Assembly (NCBI GenBank): GCA_001599815.1
Contig: BCIA01000003.1
Span: 5,433,598-5,497,597 of the forward strand
Reading direction: 5' to 3'
Source: Furcasterigmium furcatum
Taxonomy: Eukaryota > Ascomycota > Sordariomycetes > Glomerellales > Plectosphaerellaceae
DNA length: 64,000 bases
Notes under the pieces: model-generated
The model's input: the letters and a program-made list of their open reading frames with translations, nothing else
Databases searched by the model: none
Told to the model about the DNA's origin: nothing
Made by a program: the position numbers and the translations under genes
In this document: positions 11,260 to 22,545 of the stretch, piece after piece
How the letters are laid out: each line of letters begins with the position of its first letter
How positions within the stretch are numbered: the first letter of the stretch is position 1

Positions 11260-12081
11260 CTAGCCCATGGGACGCATATTCGGGTGGCGATGTCGTCTGT
11301 GTCGGGTGCAGAGAATGCACGTAGCTCGCGGTCTCGATAGGGCAGCGGAGATTCTGAGAGATGAGAAGCTCCGCCCGAGCGCATTGTTGAATGACGGATC
11401 ATGGTCTAGCTGTTGAAGACTTCTGTTGCTCACGTCTCTGGCAGTGTAGTACGATATGAGGTGGTGAGTAACTCCATGTAAGTGGACACTCATCGTTTTC
11501 TTAACTAGGCCGTTGTCTTGGAAGTTGTACGGGTCGCTCAGTGAGCCATACAACAGCTGTTCTGGATCCGCCTGCGTCCCATTTCCCAGACCTTGCGTGA
11601 CCTCAGGGGAAACGCCGTGGGAGGAGCTTCCGTCGCTGGTCTGGTCGCATGGGTCGCGCTTGGCGAGACTGCCGCTCGCCTCCTTGGATTTCTTCGTCGC
11701 CCTCTTGTTCTCACCACGGGGAAATGCCTGGTCCAGCTCGTGGTAAATTGAAAAGTTGCCGAGGAGGCGGCTGGGACTCCATGAGATGCCGTCGGTCCAG
11801 CGCTTGATGCCTGAGTAGTGCTCCTCGTAGACGAAACACGCAGGCGATGGAGTTGCGACTTGACTGGGGTGAGCCAAGCCAGATTGATGAAGACCGAATT
11901 TGTTGAGCGAAGATGATCTGAAAGATGGGACGAGGAAAGAAAGACTCGAAGAATACTGATAGCGCTCACCTTTTTTGAAGACCACTGAATCGAATTGTGG
12001 GAAACAACAGCTTATTCTGCAGCTCTGATACTCTTTCAAACGCAGGAAGGGCGGTGCCCGAAGGTGCTTCCGAATGTCCAT
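11260..12081 (-). CDS. Gti1/Pac2 (WOPR) family regulator, 5' part unresolved, possibly degenerate
   Basis: The frame contains unmistakable WOPR-domain segments: SGIKRWTDGISWSPSRLLGN, then FPRGENKRATKK, a spacer, and GLVKKTMSVHLHGVTHHLIS. Pac2-type proteins are DNA-binding regulators of development in fungi. The conserved first half of the domain (a helix with FEAC.RG, then an R.SG.VF strand) is not readable in phase upstream. A plausible intron (acceptor just before 11863, donor in a GTGAGC at the end of the preceding frame) joins FVYEEHYSG to an upstream frame that soon hits stops. A weakly similar stretch lies at about 12190-12290 in another phase. Either more exons exist than I can place or the gene is decaying. 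The boundaries given are those of the open frame carrying the domain. Confidence 0.65.
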   Translation of the reverse strand: MDIRKHLRAPPFLRLKEYQSCRISCCFPQFDSVVFKKGERYQYSSSLSFLVPSFRSSSLNKFGLHQSGLAHPSQVATPSPACFVYEEHYSGIKRWTDGISWSPSRLLGNFSIYHELDQAFPRGENKRATKKSKEASGSLAKRDPCDQTSDGSSSHGVSPEVTQGLGNGTQADPEQLLYGSLSDPYNFQDNGLVKKTMSVHLHGVTHHLISYYTARDVSNRSLQQLDHDPSFNNALGRSFSSLRISAALSRPRATCILCTRHRRHRHPNMRPMG

Positions 12082-13351
12082 CTGCTATGACGGTTCATCC
12101 ACGTCCTCGTCAGTCGCTGGGGAACGCACTTCATCTTGCCCGGCGCGCTCTCCATCGGAATCCCTGGACGTATCATCGCGTGGCCGCGGGGAACCTTGTC
12201 CCACCTCATGTCAACGCATTCTCCACGGCACCAAGGGCAGATGAGCCGCATCTCTCGATCCGGATGCCCCCGAGACACGACATCGATGCATCGCGTCCCA
12301 GTCACTGGGTACTCCAGATACGCGATGAGACATTCAGCAGAAAGACGAGCGCAGCATACTTTGGAATAGCAGTCCCTTGATTCAGTAAGAAACGGCTATT
12401 TTGGCCACGGTCGCCAGACCGCACCGCAATGCCGCAAAAGTACTGTACAGAAAAGTGTCCGGGCGTCTCTGCCCAGACGAGAACGTACAAACAAGGCCTT
12501 TTTACCGGCCAGAGGGGACTCTTGCCCGCCGTTGCCAGTAGCTCAACAAAAATAGCGTACTGCATAACCGTTTCTTGTTCCATCGCCTCGTTCGTCTCTG
12601 TCTGCTTCCTACATGTACACGTGGGCGACAAGCTGCGCTCATCTGCCAAGAGCGGCCAAAGCATGACCGGGTGGTCGTTGTAAAGATATCGTAATGAAAA
12701 GGTGCGTCGGTTCGCGTTGGGTATCCGAGGGGTGTGGTATCGTTTGTGGAAGACCATTTGGTTGGAGCAGGGTCTCAACATGGTTCCAAGGGAGCTCCGA
12801 CAGGTGTCGAGATGTTCGACATTCCAGTCCATGAGCCCCAATGTCGCTTGCCGAAGCAGTAGCGAGGGTTCCAGCGCCAAGGCCGGGGTCTTCGAGACCT
12901 TGCAGGCAAAGTTCGAAGGTGGATAATAATGAGACAAAAAAGAAAAAGACAGGGCCAAGGGCGGAGAAATGCTGGGAGCAGGGCCCCCGTGCTCCGGTCC
13001 GGACCGGGTTCAACTCCAAGCAACAATGCAATGCAAATGCCAAGGACAATATGCCAATGCGTCTAATGCCGACCGCCGCGCAGAAGAAAGGGGTCAAGGC
13101 CCGTGGTGAGACTGTGAGCGCCGAGTGTCGGCGCAATGTTGTTCAAGCACGGGGTTGCTTGAATTGCGGGAATGCTGACGAGCAGAACAAGATGAGGCGG
13201 AAAGTATGTGCAGGGAGAAGAGGTGCGCACACGGTGCAGGATGCTGTGGATCCGATCCGCCTTATTAGAGGTTTTGCTCCAGGAATGACCTGGCACAGGG
13301 TGGCGTGCAAAGTCTTGTGGTGATGTAGGTAGAGGCGAGGGGTTCCTGGGA
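12082..13351. other. Spacer, possible WOPR 5' exons then nothing clear
   Basis: The first 300 bases (12082-12380) may hold displaced or broken 5' exons of the WOPR gene on the minus strand. Beyond that, a 218-codon minus-strand open frame (12302-12958) has no recognisable domain and lacks the codon bias of neighbouring genes, so it is not called. Confidence 0.4.
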
Positions 13352-15236
13352 TCAGTAGGAAGCCATTCTCCGTGCGTGGCTTCGCTCGCCGAGGATAGGC
13401 GAATTGCCAATCATGGCGATAGGATCCTGGCGTAATGTGAGATTCGGCCTCGATCCCGCGGTGGGGGACTCGTCGACACAAGGCTCACGATGGCCATATG
13501 CGAACGTCTGTGCACGGCCCAGGCCCTTGCGCCCGTTCTTGAGACGGCCCAACTCGCGTTCGCAGGTGCGCTGATGCTTCTCGTCGGACATCTCAACGTA
13601 GTTGGGAGGGTAGCAGCGTTCGCGGTGGGAAGCGAAGAAGCCGCTGTATCCGCCGTCGAGGATGTAGACCTCGGGATAGGTCAGCCTGGGGTAGTGCTCG
13701 ACGTTCGCAGTGCGGTCCTCAGAGCGGACGTGACGAGCCATGAGGGGCGCACGGTGGGCGGAGTACTCGCAGTGGAAGATGAGCAAAGTCCTGCCTTCCA
13801 TGGGAGTCTTGAACAGCTGGGAGCTCAGCAGCTCCTTGCTGTTGTAATTGACAGCGGTGTCGATGTGGCCGCCGTCGTACTCGTACTCGAACCGGCAGTC
13901 GATGACCATCTTCTGATCGAAATGCTCGGCATACTTGCCATTGAGCACGTCGAGCATCGTCTCCTTGGTGATGCGAGGGATGCTGTCAGAAGGATCATCT
14001 GCGGAGAAGTTGGGCAGGACCGGCTTGTGAGGCTCCTCGATGTCCATGACGGCCTGCAGTTCGGCTGAAGCGGCCGTGGCCCCCTTCTCCTCGGTCTTGG
14101 GCTTCATGATGTCGGCAGGATGCTCGAACATGCTGAGGGACCGACGGTATTGCTTGCGAGGGCGCATGAAGGGATTCGAGGGCCGGCGGCTATGGCCAGC
14201 GCTGACGAGGCCGCTGCGTGCATTGCCCATACCAGACATACTCGAGAACTGGACTCGGGTTCTGATAGCACCGGGAGCGTTCGCAGTGGGGCTGTTGGCA
14301 GTCTGAGGGCGTCTCTCCTGAGGAGGTGAGGCGGCCTCGAAGCATTCGCCAAGAGAAAGGGCCGAGCTCATGTGGCTCAGTCTAGTCTCGCCTCCAAAGC
14401 GGAAGGTAGGCAGCTGGTCGCCAAGAGTGTTGGCTCGGCCGGGGACGCCACAGGTAGAGTATCCCTTCATACGGCTCAAGGAAGGGCGCCTGATGCCAGC
14501 CATTCTCCTCCTGCAATATGATTAGCATGAACACACGATTCCAAAAGACGGGTCAGGCCATACTCGGGCGCTACCAGCGGCTTGGGCGGCTCCAGAAGGG
14601 TTTGACGAGAAATAGGAGCCGGTGAGTCCAGCATCATCTCATCGTCGTCCGCAAGACCGGCAGGGGTCGAGACGGGTGTGGGCGAGGTGACCTCAATCTG
14701 GCTGCAGAAGGGAGCCTTATGAGGCAAGGGAGATATGTCCATGAGCTCGTGCAGTTGACCAGGCGACGAGGAGGGCAAGGGAGGGGTGGTCACGTAAGCT
14801 GTGTGCGATTGTCAGCATGGTTATTAGGCTGGGCTTCAGCGGTGTCCCTTACCGCGAGAGTCCTCGGCTCCCACAATGGTGGTCGTGAACAAGGCACGGC
14901 GAGGTGTGGGAAAGTGCGGGCTGTCGAGGAGGGTCAGCTGGAGAGATCCGGAAGAGGCAAGGCACCAAGCAACACTGACCTGGCATCACTGTCAAGACGG
15001 AAGTTCTGAGACAGATCGGCAGCCAAGCTGGCAGCAGGGGATGAGCCGCGGACATCCTTCACATTGAAGTAGTCAGGGTTCGGCTTATGCAGACGCTCAC
15101 GGAGGCTTAAAGAACCGGCCCCGCCGGCTACGGCAGACAAGTGAGTGTGGGCGTGGGAGCGGAAGAGGTCGTTGGAACCCCAGGATGGGACTGGCACTGG
15201 GCGGTGCATGGCCGCCAACGGCGAGGAGTCCTCCAT
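13352..15236 (-). CDS. nimT: M-phase inducer phosphatase, Cdc25/NimT (572 aa)
   Basis: Four exons, 15236-14980, 14920-14853, 14798-14564 and 14510-13352, all join in phase to 572 residues. The start MEDSSPLAAM matches the N-terminal motif I recall for filamentous-fungal NimT, and SPHFPTPRRALF (exon 2) is a typical regulatory Ser-Pro segment. The rhodanese-like catalytic domain occupies about residues 365-480. It includes IDCRFEYEYDGGHI and the active-site loop HCEYSAHRAP, with nucleophile Cys434 and Arg440 (C-x5-R). The enzyme removes inhibitory phosphates from Cdk1 (Thr14/Tyr15) to trigger mitosis. Many Ser/Thr-Pro sites in the N-terminal half fit regulation by phosphorylation. The C-terminal tail is short and basic. 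Confidence 0.95.
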
Positions 15237-16850
15237 GATGAATTGTGTCGGGGTGGGCGACGAGGAAGAGCTCTACTAGCTGAAGGCGTGCTAGAAAGGG
15301 TGGTGACTGATGCAGATGGGAGCAGGCTGGGCTGCGTCCAAGGCGATACTGGATATGCCGTAACGGTAGAGTGGGAGGGCAAAGAGCGTCGTCGAAGATC
15401 CGTCAAGGATGGGAGGTCACAGCAAATGAATACTGCAAGCTCCTCTTCATGAGATGGTCTGGTATGTCTCCCTGCTCTCGTCACAATATCAATCGGGTAT
15501 CGGTCAGCGGTCGAGGAGTCGTCGTCGGCGGCGGCTCGGCTCGAGGAAGGAGGTTGGATCGAGGGTTGCCTTGAAAGCGAGGTCGAGGTCTTACAGCTGG
15601 TGATGAAGCTGTAGTGACGATGAGATCGCGAGGAGGATCGTTCTCGTGCTCGTGCAGCGGGCTGTCGACGACGTTCGCATTGGAGAGGCACGGCAATGGG
15701 AGGGTCGATGGTCGATGTCGGGACGGAGGATGTAAGTACTCGTGCGAGTGCTATCAGATTAGAAGAGGCCGTTTGCTGGGCCAGGTCGGTCAGGTCCTAT
15801 CCGCTGGCGGGACTGGAAGGTGGGAAAGTCTCTCCGTGCCGCAGAGAGTCGAGAGATCGTGCCGCTTTTCGTGTGTGGAACGTGCAATCCAGCAAAGGTT
15901 GACGTCGTCGTCCGGGGAGTCCTGTCCTGCTGGTCTTTGTCGGCCGGGGGCAAACAAAGATGGAAGCGGAGGGGGACGACAGTCGAGGATCCGTGCTGGA
16001 GCGACGTCTGCTTGCCTCTCTGGGACCAAGAGGGGAAGCTGGATCTTGCCAACAGAAAAAGCGGCCTCTAAGGGAGGGAGAGACCAGGACCAGGCGCAAT
16101 GGGCGGCGGTCGTGGGAGGTGAGGAGGTGAGGGCGAGGAGGTGGGTGAGACTCGAGAAGGTGGAAGGGGAAGAAGAGGCAGGGTGGAGGGGGCCGGTGAG
16201 GTTTTTGTGAGACGGCACCGAAAGCGAGGGCGACCGGGATGGAGATGGTTGCTGGTCAGGACGAGCGCTCGCTGCTGGAGAGACGAGACGGGACGCTACG
16301 GCACAGGGCAGGCGGGTGCGAAAGCGTGTGGGCGCTGGTGACGCCGGGAGGTTGTCAGGGCGATCGCAGTTGGCGGCTCGCCGAGCAAGGGAGGGAGGAG
16401 CGCCGGCATCCACACAGGGCAGGACCCGGCGAATGAGAGGGCCGTTTGCGCCAGCCGCCGCCGGCTGCGCCAGGGCTGTCGCTGGTGGGTCGGGCGCCGT
16501 TGCCGCAACGATTACTGGGTCGCACAGCGGCTGCAGCGTGGAAATGAGCGGTGAGCTGGCGCCTGCCAAACCCTGTACAACCCTGTCTGACTGGAGGGCG
16601 AGGGGACAGGGTACAGGGCAACAGGGCAGGGCAGGGCAGCGAGCTCCATCGACGCCGACCGACATCAGAGCAGGATTAGCACGGCGGGACTGAATGGAAG
16701 TGACGACAGACAGGGTCCTCCCCGCCTGAGGACGGACGGTTCCCAGCTGCATTCCTCGTTGCCGGGTTAGAGCATGTTCCTTTTTCGCCAGAGTGAGTCC
16801 GATTCGGCCCAGAACGGCCGCTCCTCTCAGACACGTTTTGTTCTTCAAGC
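15237..16850 (-). promoter_or_regulatory. Probable long leader/promoter of cdc25
   Basis: Read on the minus strand this 1.6 kb is rich in pyrimidine tracts and short ORFs, the usual look of a fungal leader and promoter upstream of a cell-cycle gene. The long frames here (for example 15790-16848, minus) are Pro/Ser/Ala-rich with no domain and overlap other open frames, so they are not called genes. The transcription start cannot be placed. Confidence 0.35.
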
Positions 16851-19800
16851 GCGAGCTGCAATTTACGGATCATGCCAGCGATAATGGGGATCGTCTGGCC
16901 TGGCGTGCTTGCTCGACCGACGGGACGAGTCGAGGCCCCCCCGAGCGCACAGCATCCATGGATGGATGAGTTGGATGGAAAGAGCAGAATGCCCGGGCCG
17001 TTCAGGGGCCCAACATGACGTAACCTTGAACTTGCTACTATGGGCACCGTCGATGTGCTATAATCCAGGTTCACTCCGGTGACCGTACGGTCGGATGGAG
17101 CATCAGCCGCGACGTAGCCTCGAGCTTCGAAACCAAGTCAGGTCATGGGAAAACCTGATATCGGTCCCGTCCATTGACCTGGGGAGAGCTCCCGTACGAA
17201 AGCGGAAGGAATCAAAACAAAGCACAGAAGAACCAGGTTCGCGCGGCTGCACATGCACGACCTGCAAGGCCCGATGCATGATGTGATGCTCGCAACGCAG
17301 CGCAACGGCGCCAATCCTGCAGCCCAGCTGCTCGTCCCCCACTCGACGCCTCCATATCCATGCTGGAGCTGCAGCTGCTGATGCAGCAGCCTGCATGTCT
17401 TCTGCATCCTCAGCTTGTCTCTCCTGCTGCGGACTGCATCTCCAACAACAACAACCAGCGTCATGGCCCCCTACCCTACCCTACCGCGTCCGTGTCCCTC
17501 TGCTGCCATTGCGGGATCCAGGGCCGTCCCGCATCGCTGGACCCTCGCCTCGGTTGCGATGCAATGCAGGACGCAGGAAGGTCGTGCAAGCCGGCCCTGG
17601 CCCTCCTCTCTCTCGTCCACTGCCCCGAGCAACGGTGGCTGATTCCGAATGACCGATCCTCACCGAGAGCAGGTTTCATAAAACACCGGACGACAGCTGA
17701 TGCTGAGCCTCGCTCGACCTTACGGACGGTCCCGACTCTGACCGGGGAAGCTGATTCCAGGCTCGTACTTGGTCGTTGGTCTTCGAGGCGACGCCGACGC
17801 CGCCTAAACGAGTAAGCTGACCCTTTTTGACACAGACCCCGGGCCTTGCCTGGCAGCACCTCCATCGCGCCGTTTCATCCAAGGACCCGATGCGACTCAT
17901 CTGGCCAGGTGGAGCAGGGACTCACGGACGATCATTGCTGTCTCTGAACCGCATTGCTTGCGATATCAACGTCGGGGTAGCATCCCGTTCGTGACGAATC
18001 CATTGCAAATCCGGTTGACGTCCTGGCGGCAGTTCACCTGCGACACGAACTCGTATGTCTGCAACATGGTCAACGTCGGGGATCGTGGCATCGGTCGATA
18101 TGAACTCGTACTGCCACATGCGAGAAAGGATCGCCCTTGCAGCGCCGGCCGGACGTCAGCGGTCTCACGTCCCATTCCGGGTCATAAGAATCGAGCTCCA
18201 TCCAACGAGGGCAGCTGAACGATCATCAGCAGCCTGACTCGTCGACAATGTCCATGTCATACATATTCTTCCCCGGAGAGGTGCTCCACGTGCTTCGCCT
18301 GCCAACGACCTCGTTCAATTGGCCAGTCAGAGACCATCTTCACAGCCAAACTGTCGATTGTTCGCTACTGTCCATCCGGCCGTACCGGTTGTGGCGCGGC
18401 TCTCCCACGGCGGACGCTATGGCGTCTGTCATCCAGCGATAAGCCTCAACCCCGGTCAGGACTCGAGAGCCTGGAGCTGGCTGCCCTCTCAATGGCTCGG
18501 CTGGGGTCGAAATCCGCTCCCACTCTCCGAGATGAGGGGAGAACTGTGACTCGGAGGGCTGAGGTGCAGCTGTCCACCTGCTGTTTCCAGGGTCTCAGTG
18601 ACTGCCCCGCCTTATGATCCCGGGCACGAAGACCCCCAAGCCGGCCTGGCCAGACCACCACCCTGTGCCGCCGGCAGGCAGGCAGGCAGAGCTTCATGTG
18701 GGATAAAAGAAGACCGACATGTCTCCCCAGCAAGCACAAGACTCGGAGCCTCTGACTCTCCCTTGGCTGCGGGCCGAAATAGAGGGACCGCTACTTCTGT
18801 CCCGCTTTCAAAGGGATATGGCGGTGATACCCAGATCAATCGCTAAAAAGTAAAAATAAAAAGTGGTTTGAGAAACAATGTTTCCGCGCCAGGGAGAGCT
18901 TCAGCACTGCTCACGTCGGGGGCAGAGCTTCTCCCTGCTATGGTGACACTCGCTATAAGCCAAGTGGTCACTGCGCAGACCCCTGGCAATTTGACAAGCC
19001 CACGGGCATCGTGTCCCTGGCCGAGTCGCATTCAGATGGATGTCTGCCAGGCGCAAAAATAATTAGTTCAGAAAAATCAGACAATAGCACATTTCCGTCA
19101 TATGTCTGCACCAGATCCCGCCGAAGACACGGGAGGAAAAAGCAACGGTGGATCGTCGATGTGGCAACACTGCTTCGCTTCGAAAAGTGACGAGACCTCA
19201 CTCATCCCTTTGTACATACTGGGTTGAAAGAACCAACAAGCAAGCAACAAGCAAGAATCTCCACTCCAGAGATAGAAGCCCTGTCAATTTGTGAATGGAT
19301 TCCCAAAAAGGAGCCCCCAGAGCCCTCACTAGGCCATCTACGGCAGACGGAGTGATGGCGCCGTCGCTGGCAGCGAAACTCGGTCCCTGTCAAACGCCCG
19401 AGCGATGGAGGCTTGTCTCGAGGTGAAGAGGACCAAGGGCTGGGCCCAAGCCGCTTTCGAGCCGCCCATGATTTTTTGCAATCACTTCGCCAGCGAGCGA
19501 CGATCCGAATTGGGCATTTCAGCTGGTCCCGTCAACAGGCGCCATATTAACCTGCAGATAGCTCGACGACTAGTCGGCCTTTCAGTGGTTCATCGGCCGT
19601 AGCTTGTTTTCTTTCGTGGGATCAGCATGGATCTGCATCGGAAGTCGACCACATCTGCTTGAAATTCGGCCGCCCCGACAACTTGGGGTCAATCAGTGAC
19701 GGAATAGGAAGTGGCCTGCCTCGATCATATTCTGCCGTCGACGACGTGTCTAGACATATTTGATGAAGAGGGCATAACCTTGTGCTGCGTTGTGCCTTAT

Positions 19801-22545
19801 CATACATCCATGGACAATACATGGATGGGCATCCAACCAACGCATTCGCGCAGTGACCACCACCACGCGCTGTTCACCAAGAGAGTTTGATGGTTGGACC
19901 TGGGACTATCTGCAAGGTCACGCCTTGCTCCGACCACGTTGCGGCGAAAATAAACGTCCTCGAAAATATCCCGAGCGGACAGCACATCGCAAGGATCCGC
20001 GCTGCTCGGGAGTTATTGATTGATTCAATGCGAGCTGGCCGGGCGCGACAATCACCGATCCGTCACTCAATCCCCAGATCTCCCGGACCGGACCCGTGCT
20101 CCTGGCCGACGTCATCCGGAGGCTCGTCCTCGAACACCATCTCGTCATAGGGCTCCATCCGCTGGAGCAGCCCCTGATCAGCAGCGCCGTATCGAGATTT
20201 CCAGGAAATCTGGCACGGGAATGGCTCCAGCCTTGGCTGCTGCCCTGCCTTGCTGAACTGCAAGTGGGTTCGCGAGCAGCTGGACGACTGCCCCATTCGG
20301 ACGTCTCGATATCTTGCTTTCCGATGAGACAGAACCGGGATGGATGGTGGTTGTTTTCCCTCCATCAGGCCGTGACGATAGCGACAGGGCAGACGATCTG
20401 GATAAGCCTCGTGATGGGCTTTGGCTATTGCGTCGTCGAACACTAGAATGGCATGGCGGCTGCAGCAGTAGCACAGACTGGTTCGTCCTATCGGCACACA
20501 TCTCACCCGGAGGCTTTGGCGTCGACTATCGATCGTCGATGGCGCTTTCCCACTTTCCCCTCCTCCCGCTTTTGTGCGGCAGCATCTTGCTTGCTGGAGT
20601 TCCATTGTTTGTTTACTCCTCGACTGTGGTCCACGGGGTACGAGTCGCTAGCGGCAGGACTTTGGCGTCGTGCGCCTGTCGTTGCAGGCCGTCTTACCAT
20701 CCATCATCCTTTCTTTCTCGTCCGTCGACAGCTGACGAGGCTAGCTGAAGCGCAGCGGGGTTTTGCTTCTCCCCCCTCCCACTTGCCGACGTTTCGAACC
20801 GTGTCACCGTCGTCAGCTGGAGGGCCACGCGGGAACACCGAGCGTCTAAGAATCTCGGCGTTCGTCCAATGGCGGGGCGCCGTGGCACTGCTCGCACCGC
20901 CCACCGCCTGCCGAACCCCTCATCGGGGGCGGATCACGCGAGTCTGACCATGAAGCCCGCGGTGTCAGGGCAGGATCATGCTTAATGCCCCGGTGTTTGA
21001 GCGGGCGACGGGAACAAAGAAACAAAGGCCTCGAGGAAGCTCGAGTCCTGCCCCGGGGCGCCAGTCATGCGAACGGTGGGACGGGGAATCCTTCGCGATC
21101 GCTTCTAGCCTGGCGGCCGATGATCGCCCGGTGCGAATCTCGCTCCGCCGCCACCCCGGGCAATTGAGGCCGACCGGTCGCTCTGAACCGGCGTCCATTG
21201 ATCATGTGTGCAAATCTTCCCCATGATTTATCAGATTTCGACATCGTGAAGCCCGTCCCTTATGCTTTTCGTCCCATTGTTGCGCGCTCAAAACGCTGGA
21301 GTTGAGAGAATTGTCAGAGCTAAAAGTAAACAAAACGAATGGCGCGACGCGACGCATATGTAAACAAGGGGTCCGCTGTGTTTGCCCTTTTACCCCTCGT
21401 TTTCGCGGGTGCTGGGTCGCGAGAGCACGTGATGTCGTGGTCAGGAATGCAGATTGCGCTTGGCAAGGCGATTCCAGCTGGCGATTGGCTAAGGCCCATG
21501 GCCAATGGCGTGTCTTTGTTTGACGACGAAGATGGTATTGCATCTCAAAGGAGCATCTTACCCGCCAGCTGATGCATTGTGGCGGAGCTGAGAGGCGACT
21601 CTTCCTCGTCGGGAGAGGGAATTACTAGTTGAAGAGTTCTTGGGGGCGTCTGAATTGTCGTTGTGTGGCAAAAGTTGGCTTTGGCTGACGCTTTCGCCTG
21701 ACCGTTGCATTCCGGCGGGCCGTCAGAAGTTCAGCCGTGGACGTTGGACAGCAGATATTTGTCACGCTTCAGCTGGGTCGCATGTGTACTATTCCGGGTG
21801 CAAAGACAGAAAGATGACTGAGATGGATATGCAAAAGAAGCAGGCAACGGCTCAGCTTGTGCGATCATGGGAGCCAGGACGTCTCAGGACACACCATGTC
21901 ACAAGCTGAGGCGTCCAATGCCATTCAGAGGCATTCACACAACCCAGACAGGTACTGCACGATGTGTAGATTCCCAAATACTCAATATCTATGATGCTGA
22001 GCTCACTCGGGGGAATTCCCATCGAAAGGCCTACCCGATACCATGAACGTGCGTCAACATCGGGGCTACTACAACCTGAGCTTCTCACAGCTGCTTAGAA
22101 ACACGAGTTTTGCAGTTCCTCCGGTTCAGCAGCAGGCAATCGTCTTTCCTCGTGCTGGTTTTTGCACGGCTAGCTCAGAGGTCACATCTAGGACGGAAAT
22201 AATTCGCGAATTATCATCAAGCATTTGAAAGGCAGCGAAGATCTGGAGTAAATTTGCATCGGAGTCCCGAAAGACCCAACCAAGCAGGCCATGATGCTAA
22301 CGGCCATGCGGCTCGTCGAAAACCCGAATATTCTCCAAAGTCGCTGCCCTGAGAGACAACCAATTCTCACTTGATGTCCCAAGAAAGACCCTTTTCTGTC
22401 CGATCCTCCGTAAAAGCAAATAGGGTATTCTGGATGACCCAAGACATCCAAAGCACAACGCCGCTCGATGCTGATTCCCATGCTGTGCCAACCTTCGAAA
22501 CGCCGTGACCTCCTTCGCAACTGCCGCATGTTCAATGATGTTGGC
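16851..22545. other. 5.7 kb stretch without a supported gene
   Basis: No frame of more than about 180 codons, no conserved domain, and no tRNA-like or rRNA-like sequence is recognised. It is full of short overlapping ORFs on both strands. Local curiosities are three CCCTA units at about 17468, a GGCA run at 18673-18689, and a short minus-strand stretch ending at 20063 whose codons look biased (MEPYDEMVFEDEPPDDVG). It could be a regulatory desert or contain non-coding RNA, but the sequence alone does not decide. Confidence 0.45.

Noticed and set aside
12302..12958. 218-codon minus-strand ORF
   Set aside because: It has no domain or codon bias, and its composition is rich in Leu/Cys/Ser like random open frame. 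It overlaps possible 5' remnants of the WOPR gene only at its end.
15790..16848. 352-codon minus-strand ORF upstream of cdc25
   Set aside because: It is rich in Pro/Ser/Ala/Arg with no domain, overlaps other open frames, and fits a pyrimidine-rich leader and promoter.
17467..17483. CCCTA repeats resembling telomere sequence
   Set aside because: There are only three CCCTA units and they lack the second A of the fungal telomere unit (CCCTAA). The surroundings are ordinary intergenic DNA.
20314..20947. Overlapping 144- and 164-codon plus-strand ORFs in the gene desert
   Set aside because: They overlap each other in different frames and show no domain, bias or leader-like context.
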